DNA of 64,000 nucleotides. Source: Pedobacter schmidteae. Its GTDB lineage: Bacteria; Bacteroidota; Bacteroidia; Sphingobacteriales; Sphingobacteriaceae. The translations under genes were made by a program, and so were the position numbers. The stretch covers positions 3,903,097 through 3,967,096 of the forward strand of contig NZ_LS999839.1 of NCBI RefSeq assembly GCF_900564155.1, given 5' to 3'. Positions 35,484 to 47,400 of this stretch are shown here, in pieces (within the stretch, counting starts at the first letter, position 1; each line of letters begins with the position of its first letter). The notes below the pieces were generated by a model. The model did not search any database. It was not told the origin of the DNA and was given only the letters and a program-made list of their open reading frames with translations.

Positions 35484-38400
35484 ATGCTAAGTGCGCTCAG
35501 GTCTGATGTTCTTTCATCTCACAGAGGTAGATTCTGTCTGGGCTTTCTTTTTTGTTTATTTTTTAGTTTAAGTGTACTGGCTGAGGGGAGCAAGGATTTG
35601 TATCCTGGTTTAGGTCAGGGTAATCGGGCCTTTTTGTATTCCGATCCTGGTACTTCCGGTTCATCAATGTATTTTCCTTTCAGAACCGAGGGCACACATT
35701 ATGTGTATGTTCAGTTAAATGAATATATTTTGGTGGCGTCTAGCGCACAGGGGATAGGGAACGGAAGTATCCGGATAACTTCACCCAGTGGTGTACAAAG
35801 TACCACAGCCCAGGGGAATATTGGTACCAGAACGCAGGAAGTAGCTGGCCCTAGGTATCCCGGGCAAGCTGCTGGCGGTAATCGATACTTACCATATTCT
35901 TTTCAGGTAACGGAAGCAGGTATTTGGAAGATAGAATTTATTCCTCCCCGTGCGGGGGATACCGATGTTCCCGATGTTTCAGCAGTAGGATCCTGGACGC
36001 AAAGAAGCGACAATGCGCTTATCGCAGCCTGGGATATTTCTGTTCGCAATGCTGCTAATAGCGGGTGGAAACCTGGCCGTGTATATGCAAATGTTTTTAA
36101 TTTAAGATTATCTAAAAATTTTAATGATTCGAACAAAGCATATTACGGTATCAACTATGTTTTGACAAAAGATGGTAGGGCGTACCGTGTTAAAAACAAC
36201 GGTAATAATGGTTATGCCTTTACTTTTTTTTCAAATAACAAGGGCTTTATAGATGCTTCAGGTAATCCCACCTATAAGAGCCAAAATACAACTGCAATTT
36301 CTGGTTTGGTTAAGGATCCGAGAACTGAAGATGATAATTCAATGAATTTGGTTACCCATAAACTGTTTTATGGGCCGCCATCTCCTGATTTGCCCGTTTC
36401 AGCACCTGTTGCTATATCAGGAACAACACCCACAACCACCTGGTTAAAAAATGCACCCGTAGTACCTCTTGTAACTAATATTAGCTTTACGGGCTCAGAA
36501 GGCACATTAGGTCAGGCAAGCCAAAAAGGAGGGATTATAATGTTTGAAACAAATGTGGCCGGGACTTACCGGATTACTATACCTCTTGGAACTGGAAAAG
36601 ATAGGGTGCTTAATGGTGCAGCAGTTGGCGGCCAGAATTCAATTGTATGGGACGGCAAAGATGGGCTTGGAAATTTGATTCCAGGGGGATTGGTGGTGCC
36701 GGAAGTAAGGGTTAGATTGGCATCTGCAGAAGTTCATTTTCCCTTTATTGATATGGAGATCAATCCTCAGGGGATAATTATTGAATTGACTGAGAACACC
36801 ACCAATTACCTTGTAAACCCAACTCCTGGGGTTATTGATGAAAGCGTGTACAGCGATCGGGTATATTGGGATGATAGTAGTATTACCGGAGGAATGGGGG
36901 GAGAGGCGTCTGATCCGCCTGTTAATATCACAGATGGGACTTCAAGTAATAGCAACGGCCACAAATGGGGAACCTACAACAATAATAGTAATTCTAGCCT
37001 GACGGATAATAATGGAAGAGGAGAATTTAGTTATGGTAACGAAAAATCCATGGACACTTACGCCTATATTCTTAGTAGAGAAGAAGCGCAACCCCTAAAT
37101 GTGAATGTTAAGGTGGCGGATTTGAAGGTGGTTAGCGTGACTCCTTCAGTTACGGGGCCTAATGCTGGCGCGCAAGTTAGCTATACAGTAGTTGTAAAGA
37201 ATGCCGGTGGTAGTGACGTAACTGCAGCTCCATTTCAGTTTAAAATACCTAATGGGCTTAACGTTGACATAACTGGCATTACCCGATCTTTTAGCTGTGC
37301 AACCGGTGCAGAAACTACTCCGGTTTTAGATGCAAATGGTTATAGTGCAAAACTGGATCTGCCTAATGGGTGCGAAGCGACTTATACCATTACAGGCACA
37401 ACTACTGGCAGCCTTCTAAGTCAGAATATGGCTGCCGAAGCTAGTATCATGCGACCAAAAGACGTAACCGATCCTGATGCCACGAACACAGTATTTGATC
37501 TTGCACCTCAGGATCCTCACAATGAGTGTTTAAATGGTACCGGAACGGAAAGCTGCAACAATATTAAGTACAATACCGTTAAGGCTTTAGAGTTTTGTGC
37601 TGGCTCAGTTATTTCTCCTTTTTATTTTGATCTGGCTGCGGGCGGTACAAACTATAGCCTCGTTGGCGTATTGCCGGGCTGGTTAAGTGCCAGTGTAAGT
37701 GCGGGGAAAGTTACATTTAATGGTACTGCAGCGGCGGGTTTATTTTCCTTTACAATCGGTACTGCCGGCAATGACAGGGAAAAAACAACTTATCTGATTA
37801 AAGTTAATCCTGTTCCTGTTATTACCAGCCAACCAGTAAGTAATCCTGTCTGTGAGGGAACAGATGCTACATATTCGGTTACTTCCTCTGGAGTTACCGA
37901 CACCTACAAATGGCAATATGAAGATGCGGGTACCTGGATAGATTTTGTGGATGCCGCGGGAAGTGTTACAGGGGCGACTACTAATACACTTAAATTGCTC
38001 GCTATTCCACTCTCTTTTCAAGGGAAAAAAATCAGGGTAGTTGTCTTTTCTGGTCCTGGATGTTCATTGGAATCGGCAATAATCACTGTTACTGTGAATC
38101 AACGACCTGGTGATTCCTATGTAGTTGGTAATACAAATCTCTGCGAAGGAAGTAGTATTCAGCTACAATCATCTGTGTCAGGTGCACCTAATTATCAATG
38201 GTATTTAAATGGTAGTGTAATTGTAGGAGCGATTAAAAGGTTTTTTAATGTTACAGAGGCAGGTAAATATAGTGTCGCTATTGGAAATGCGTCAGGTTGT
38301 TTCGGTAAACGATCAGATGAAGTTACCGTTGTGGTTGTTTCCTTACCAGATGTTCCTACAATTACCTACGATCAGTTAAGTGTATGCGAGGGGAATACAG

Positions 38401-41400
38401 TTAAGTTGACATCGTCAGATGCTGCTGCTTACCAATGGTATTTAGATAATTCGCCAATTGATGGAGCAACGAACAAGGAATATATTGCTGCCGTGTCTGG
38501 AGACTACTCTGTTTTAGTTAAGAATGCTGGAGGATGTTTTGAAAATTCTTCATCCGTATCTGTAGTTATTAATACATTGCCTGCAGTTCCAACAATCATT
38601 GTAGATGCAGACAAGCTGACCATCTGTGATGGTGGTTCAGTAATACTAACCTCTTCATCTGCGGCAGGCAACCAATGGTACAAAGGCACGGATTTAATAG
38701 CCGGTGCAACCGGGCAAACCTATGCGGCCACTGAAGCGGGTATCTATACCGTTAAGGTAACCAATGCCAGCGGTTGTTTTGTAAGCTCAGCCAGTAAAGA
38801 GGTTATCGTGAATGCCCTGCCTGTGGTGCCAACCATCATTGTAGATGCAGACAAGCTGACTTTCTGCGAAGGTGGTTCAGTAACACTTACCTCAAGTGCA
38901 GCGAGCGGTAACCAATGGTACAAAGGCACGGATTTAATAGCCGGTGCAACCGGGCAAACCTATGTGGCCACAGAAGCTGGTGTATATACAGTTAGAGTAA
39001 CCAATGCGAGTGGTTGTTTTGTCACTTCAGCGAGCAAGGAAGTTGTGGTGAATGCTTTACCTGTAGTTCCAACCATCATTGTAGATGCAGACAAGCTGAC
39101 TTTCTGTGATGGCAGCTCAGTACTTCTGACTTCAAGTGCAGCGAGCGGTAACCAGTGGTACAAAGGTACAGACTTAATAACAGGAGCAACAGGCCAGACT
39201 TATACCGCTACCGAAGCGGGTCTTTATACAGTTAGAGTAACCAATGCGAGTGGTTGTTTTGTCACTTCAGCGAGCAAGGAAGTTGTGGTGAATGCTTTGC
39301 CTGCAGTTCCAACCATCATTGTAGATGCAGACAAGCTGACTTTCTGCGATGGTGGCTCTGTAATCCTGACCTCAAGTGCAGCGAGCGGTAACCAGTGGTA
39401 CAAAGGCACGGATTTGATTGCCGGTGCAACCGCACAAACCTATGTGGCCACAGAAGCTGGCGTATATACGGTTAAAGTAACTAATGCCAGCGGTTGTTTT
39501 GTCACTTCAGCGAGCAAGGAAGTTGTGGTGAATGCTTTGCCTGCTGTTCCAACCATCATTGTAGATGCAGACAAACTGACCTTCTGCGATGGCGGATCAG
39601 TAACACTGACCTCAAGTGCAGCGAGCGGTAACCAGTGGTACAAAGGTACAGACTTAATAGCAGGTGCAACCGCACAAACCTATGTGGCCACTGAAGCGGG
39701 TATCTATACCGTTAAAGTAACCAATGCCAGCGGTTGTTTTGTAAGCTCAGCAAGTAAAGAAGTTATCGTGAATGCCCTGCCTGTTGTGCCAACAATCATT
39801 GTCGATGCGGATAAACTGACCTTTTGCGATGGCGGATCAGTAACACTGACCTCAAGTGCAGCGAGCGGTAACCAATGGTACAAAGGTACAGACTTAATAA
39901 CAGGAGCAACAGGTCAGACTTATACCGCTACCGAAGCGGGTCTTTATACAGTTAGAGTAACCAATGCCAGCGGCTGTTTTGTCACTTCAGCGAGCAAGGA
40001 AGTTGTGGTGAATGCTTTACCTTTAGTTCCAACCATCGTGGTAGATGCAGACAAGCTGACTTTCTGTGATGGTGGATCTGTAGTCCTGACTTCGAGTTCG
40101 GCAACTGGTAACCAGTGGTACAAAGGTATAGACTTAATAACAGGGGCAACAGGTCAGACTTATACCGCTACCGAAGCAGGTGTGTATACGGTTAGAGTAA
40201 CCAATGCGAGTGGTTGTTTTGTCACTTCTGCGAGCAAAGAGGTTATCGTAAATGCCCTGCCTGTGGTGCCAACCATCATTGTAGATGCAGATAAACTGAT
40301 TTTCTGTGATGGCGGTTCTGTAATCCTGACTTCGAGTTCGGTAACTGGTAACCAGTGGTACAAAGGTACAGACTTAATAACAGGAGCAACAGGCCAGACT
40401 TATACCGCTACCGAAGCGGGTCTTTATACAGTTAGAGTAACCAATGCCAGTGGCTGTTTTGTCACTTCCGCCAGCAAAGAGGTGGTGGTGAATGCTTTGC
40501 CTGCAGTTCCAACCATCATTGTAGATGCAGACAGGCTGACTTTCTGCGATGGTGGATCTGTAGTCCTGACTTCGAGTTCGGCAACTGGTAACCAGTGGTA
40601 CAAAGGTATAGACTTAATAACAGGGGCAACAGGTCAGACTTATACCGCTACCGAAACAGGTATGTATACGGTTAGAGTAACCAATGCCAGTGGCTGTTTT
40701 GTTACTTCAGCGAGCAAGGAAGTTGTGGTGAATGCTTTGCCTGCAGTTCCAACCATCATTGTAGATGCAGACAAGCTGACTTTCTGTGATGGCAGCTCAG
40801 TACTTCTGACTTCAAGTGCAGCGAGCGGTAACCAGTGGTACAAAGGTACAGACTTAATAACAGGAGCAACAGGTCAGACTTATACCGCTACCGAAGCGGG
40901 GCTTTATACAGTTAGAGTAACCAATGCCAGTGGCTGTTTTGTCACTTCAGCGAGTAAGGAAGTTGTAGTGAATGCCTTGCCTGCAGTTCCGACAATCGTG
41001 GTAGATGCGGATAAACTGATTTTCTGTGATGGCGGTTCTGTTGTGCTGACCTCTTCATCTGCGGCAGGCAACCAATGGTACAAAGGCACGGATTTGATTG
41101 CCGGTGCAACCGGGCAAACTTATGTGGCCACAGAAGCTGGCGTATATACGGTTAAGGTAACGAATGCCAGTGGCTGTTTTGTCACTTCGGTCAGCAAGGA
41201 AGTTGTGGTGAATGCTTTACCTGCAGTTCCGACGATTGTGGTAGATGCTGATAAACTGACTTTCTGTGATGGTGGTTCCGTAATCCTGACTTCGAGTTCG
41301 GTAAGCGGTAATCAATGGTATAAAGGTACAGACTTAATAACAGGAGCAACAGGCCAGACTTATACCGCTACCGAAGCGGGTCTTTATATAGTTAGAGTAA

Positions 41401-44400
41401 CCAATGCGAGTGGCTGTTTTGTCACTTCAGCGAGCAAGGAAGTTGTAGTGAATGCTTTACCTGTAGTTCCAACCATCATTGTAGATACAGACAAACTGAC
41501 CTTTTGTGATGGTGGTTCTGTTGTACTGACCTCTTCATCTGCAAGTGGCAATCAATGGTACAAAGGTATAGACTTAATAACAGGAGCAACCGGTCAGACT
41601 TATACCGCTACCGAAGCGGGGCTTTATACAGTTAGAGTAAGCAATGCCAGCGGTTGTTTTGTCACTTCGGCCAGCAAGGAGGTTGTGGTGAATGCCCTGC
41701 CTGTGGTGCCAACCATCATTGTCGATGCGGATAAACTGACCTTCTGTGATGGCGGTTCAGTAATACTAACCTCTTCATCTGTGGCAGGCAACCAATGGTA
41801 CAAAGGCACGGATTTAATAGCAGGTGCAACCGCACAAACCTATGTGGCCACTGAAGCGGGTATCTATACCGTTAAAGTAACCAATGTCAGTGGCTGTTTT
41901 GTAAGCTCAGCAAGTAAAGAAGTTATCGTGAATGCCCTGCCTGTTGTGCCAACCATCGTTGTAGATGCCGATAAACTGACCTTCTGCGAAGGTGGTTCAG
42001 TAACATTGACCTCAAGTGCAGCGAGCGGTAACCAATGGTACAAAGGCACGGATTTAATAGGCGGTGCAAGCGGGCAAACTTATGTGGCCGCAGAAGCTGG
42101 CGTATATACGGTTAAGGTAACGAATGCCAGCGGTTGTTTTGTCACTTCAACGAGCAAGGAAGTTGTGGTGAATGCCCTGCCTGTGGTGCCAACCATCATT
42201 GTCGATGCGGATAAACTGACCTTTTGCGATGGCGGATCAGTAACACTGACCTCAAGTGCAGCGAGCGGTAACCAGTGGTACAAAGGCACGGATTTAATAG
42301 CCGGTGCAAGCGGGCAAACTTATGTGGCCACAGAAGCTGGCGTATATACGGTTAAGGTAACGAATGCCAGCGGCTGTTTTGTCACTTCAGCGAGCAAGGA
42401 AGTTGTGGTGAATGCTTTACCTTTAGTTCCAACCATCATTGTAGATGCAGACAAGCTGACTTTCTGCGACGGTGGCTCTGTAATCCTGACTTCAAGTGCA
42501 GCGAGCGGTAACCAGTGGTACAAAGGAACGGATTTGATTGCCGGTGCAACCGGGCAAACCTATATGGCCACAGAAGCTGGCGTGTATACGGTTAAAGTAA
42601 CCAATGCCAGCGGTTGTTTTGTAACTTCCGCCAGCAAAGAGGTGGTGGTAAATGCCTTGCCTGCAGTTCCAACCATCATTGTAGATGCAGACAAACTAAC
42701 CTTCTGTGATGGCGGTTCTGTAATCCTAACTTCGAGTTCGGTAACTGGTAACCAGTGGTACAACGGCACGGATCTGATTGCCGGTGCAACCGGGCAAACC
42801 TATGTAGCCACAGAAGCTGGTGTGTATACCGTTAAGGTAACCAATGCCAGTGGCTGTTTTGTCACTTCAGCGAGCAAGGAAGTTGTGGTGAATGCTTTGC
42901 CTGTGGTGCCAACCATCATTGTAGATGCGGATAAACTGACTTTCTGTGATGGCGGTTCCGTAATCCTGACTTCGAGTTCGGCAAGTGGCAATCAATGGTA
43001 CAAAGGTACAGACTTAATAGCAGGAGCAACAGGCCAGACTTATACCGCTACCGAAGCGGGTCTTTATACAGTTAGAGTAAGCAATGCCAGCGGCTGTTTT
43101 GTCACTTCTGCGAGCAAGGAAGTTGTGGTGAATGCCCTGCCTATGGTGCCAACAATCATTGTAGATGCGGATAAACTGACTTTCTGTGATGGCGGTTCTG
43201 TTGTACTGACCTCAAGTGCAGCGAGCGGTAACCAATGGTACAAAGGCACGGATTTAATAGCTGGTGCAACCGGGCAAACTTATGTGGCCACAGAGGCTGG
43301 CATCTATACCGTTAATGTAACTAATGCCAGTGGCTGTTTTGTCACTTCAGCGAGCAAGGAAGTTGTGGTGAATGCTTTGCCTGCAGTTCCAACCATCATT
43401 GTAGATGCAGACAGGCTGACTTTCTGCGATGGTGGCTCTGTAATCCTGACTTCGAGTTCGGCAAGTGGCAATCAATGGTACAAAGGCACGGATTTAATAA
43501 CAGGAGCAACAGGCCAGACTTATACCGCTACCGAAGCGGGTCTTTATACAGTTAGAGTAACCAATGCCAGCGGTTGTTTTGTCACTTCGGTCAGCAAGGA
43601 GGTTGTGGTGAATGCTTTACCTTTAGTTCCAACCATCATTGTAGATGCAGATAAGCTGACTTTCTGCGATGGTGGTTCCGTAATCCTGACTTCGAGTTCG
43701 GCAACTGGTAACCAGTGGTACAGAGGTACAGACTTAATAACAGGAGCAAGAGGCCAGACTTATACCGCTACCGAAGCGGGTCTTTATACAGTTAGAGTAA
43801 CCAATGCCAGTGGCTGTTTTGTTACTTCAGCGAGCAAGGAAGTTGTGGTGAATGCTTTGCCTGCAGTTCCAACCATCATTGTAGATGCAGACAAACTGAT
43901 TTTCTGTGATGGCGGTTCTGTAATCCTAACTTCGAGTTCGGTAACTGGTAACCAGTGGTACAAAGGTACAGACTTAATAACAGGAGCAACAGGCCAGACT
44001 TATACCGCTACCGAAGCGGGTCTTTATACAGTTAGAGTAACCAATGCCAGCGGTTGTTTTGTCACTTCAGCGAGCAAGGAAGTTGTGGTGAATGCTTTAC
44101 CTTTAGTTCCAACCATCATTGTAGATGCGGATAAACTGACTTTCTGTGATGGTGGTTCCGTAATCCTGACTTCGAGTTCGGCAAGCGGTAATCAATGGTA
44201 TAAAGGTACAGACTTAATAACAGGAGCAACAGGCCAGACTTATACCGCTACCGAAGCGGGTCTTTATACAGTTAGAGTAACCAATGCGAGTGGTTGTTTT
44301 GTCACTTCTGCGAGCAAAGAGGTTATCGTAAATGCCCTGCCTGTGGTGCCAACAATCATTGTCGATGCAGATAAACTGACCTTCTGCGATGGCGGTTCTG

Positions 44401-47400
44401 TGATCCTGACTTCAAGTGCAGCGAGCGGTAACCAGTGGTACAAAGGCACGGATTTAATAGCCGGTGCAACCGGGCAAACTTATGTGGCCACAGAAGCAGG
44501 TGTGTATACGGTTAAGGTAACGAATGCCAGTGGCTGTTTTGTCACTTCAGCGAGCAAGGAAGTTGTGGTGAATGCTTTGCCTGCAGTTCCGACCATCATT
44601 GTAGATGCAGACAAGCCGACTTTCTGCGATGGTGGCTCTGTAATCCTGACTTCGAGTTCGGCAAGTGGCAATCAATGGTACAAAGGTACAGACTTAATAA
44701 CAGGAGCAACAGGTCAGACTTATACTGCTACCGAAGCGGGTCTTTATACAGTTAGAGTAACCAATGCCAGCGGCTGTTTTGTCACTTCTGCGAGCAAGGA
44801 AGTTATCGTGAATGCCCTGCCTGTAGTGCCAACAATCATTGTAGATGCAGACAAATTAACCTTCTGTGATGGCGGTTCCGTAATCCTGACTTCGAGTTCG
44901 GTAACTGGTAATCAGTGGTACAAAGGCACGGATTTAATAGCCGGTGCAACCGCAAAAACCTATGTGGCTACTGAAGCGGGTATCTATACCGTTAAAGTAA
45001 CCAATGCCAGCGGTTGTTTTGTAAGCTCAGCAAGTAAAGAGGTGGTGGTAAACGCCCTGCCTACGGTGCCAACCATTGTTGTAGATGCGGATAAACTAAC
45101 CTTCTGCGAAGGTGGCTCAGTAACGCTGACCTCTTCATCTGTGACAGGCAACCAGTGGTACAAAGGCACGGATCTGATTGCCGGTGCAACCGGGCAAACT
45201 TATGTGGCCACAGAGGCGGGCATCTATACCGTTAAAGTAACTAATGCCAGTGGCTGTTTTGTCACTTCAACGAGCAAGGAAGTTGTGGTGAATGCTTTGC
45301 CTGCAGTTCCGACGATTGTGGTAGATGCGGATAAACTGACTTTCTGTGATGGTGGTTCTGTTGTACTGACCTCTTCATCTGCAAGTGGCAATCAATGGTA
45401 CAAAGGTACGGATTTAATAGCCGGTGCAACCGGGCAAACTTATGTGGCAACTGAAGCGGGTCTTTATACCGTTAAAGTAACCAATGCCAGTAGCTGTTTT
45501 GTAACTTCCGCCAGCAAAGAGGTGGTGGTAAACGCCTTGCCTGTAGTGCCAACAATCATTGTAGATGCGGATAAACTAACCTTCTGCGAAGGTGGCTCAG
45601 TAACGCTGACTTCTTCATCTGCGACAGCTAACCAGTGGTACAAAGGCACGGATTTGATTGCCGGTGCAACCGGGCAAACCTATGTGGCCACAGAGGCGGG
45701 CATCTATACCGTTAAAGTAACGAATGCCAGTGGCTGTTTTGTAACTTCCGCCAGCAAAGAGGTTATCGTAAATGCTTTACCTGTACTTCCAACCATCATT
45801 GTAGATGCAGACAAATTAACCTTCTGCGAAGGTGGTTCAGTAACACTGACCTCAAGTGCAGCGAGCGGTAACCAGTGGTACAAAGGCACGGATTTGATTG
45901 CCGGTGCAACCGGGCAAACCTATGTGGCCACTGAAGCGGGTGTGTATACGGTTAAGGTAACGAATGCCAGCGGTTGTTTTGTTAGCTCAGCGAGCAAAGA
46001 GGTTATCGTGAATGCCCTGCCAGCAGTGCCAACCATCATTGTAGATGCAGACAAACTGACCTTCTGCGATGGCGGTTCGGTGATCCTGACTTCAAGTGCT
46101 TCAACAGGCAATCAGTGGTATCTGAACGGTACTGCAATTCCAAATGCGACTCAAAAAATGTATACCGCCACAGCCAGCGGAAGTTATACCGTAATTGTTA
46201 CCAACACCAATGGCTGTGCCAATTCCCCATCGTTACCGGTCGTAGTAACTGAGGTACCTTTCCCTGCAATACCAAATATTTCTCCGGCGGGCGCTACAAC
46301 ATTTTGTGAAGGCGGTATTGTGGTCTTAACTTCATCCTCTGCAAATGACAATCAGTGGTATAAAAACGGAATACTCATTCCCGGTGCAACCCGCCAAACC
46401 CTCAATGTAAATGAAATAGGTAACTATACAGTTAAAGTGACCAATTCAACTGGCTGTGCAAGTGGTATGTCGGCATTAACCAATGTTACTGTCAATAAAG
46501 TCCCTAAAGGTTATCACGATCAGGTCAATTCTTTAAACTGTAACCAATCTACCTTTACTTATAACCTGCAGGCCAATGTAAACAACACATCAAAAGGAGG
46601 GAATAGTGTGCCTGCCCAGTTTAGCTGGACAGCCAGTTCTACCCAGGTAACGGGTGTAAGTAATGGCTCTGGAAAAACGATAAATGCTACATTGATCAAT
46701 ACTTCAACAGTAGCGCAAAACGTGGTCTACACCATTACACCAGTGGCCGAAACAGGAGGCTGTGCCGGACAACCTTTTAACATCACCGTAGTGGTACCTG
46801 TTTGCGTAGACATTGCCATCAGTAAAACCGCCGATATAAGTTCAGTATCAGCCGTGGGCGATAAAATAAAATACACCATTACCGTATACAACAATGGAAA
46901 TGCCAATCACAGTCAGATTAAGGTTCAGGATCCAATGTTGGGCGGTGTAATGAATCAGCCACAAGGCGATAATGGCAATGGAATTCTCGAAAAAAATGAA
47001 TCATGGATTTACCAGGGGACATATATCATTACTCAAAATGACCTTGAAGAAAATGGCATACCTGCTGCCGGCACAGGAAAAATCATCAATACAGCTACAG
47101 TTACTTCCTTGGAGTATTCACAGAGCAAATCTGCCACTGCAACAGTAGCCGTTCAAAGCAACCCGGCTATTACTCTGGTCAAATCCGGTGTGCTAAACCT
47201 TGGTTTTAAAACCGTTACTTATACTTTCAAGATAACCAATACCGGCAACGTTACACTTCACAACCTGGTACTTATTGACCCGAAAATTTCGGGTATTATA
47301 GTCCTTAAACAAACCACGTTGTCGCCAGGAGCCAGTACTACAGCTGCAATAGATTATATTCCTACCCAGGCCGAAAAAGTAGCTGGTGCAATTACTAACA

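Noticed and set aside
38581..46020. CRISPR-like array
   Set aside because: The 240-base units are directly adjacent, protein coding and have no spacers.
38504..46111. Many 61-69 residue minus-strand open frames of near-identical sequence across the repeat array
   Set aside because: They are the antisense shadow of the 240-bp repeats: the same frame recurs because the codons of the plus-strand protein recur.
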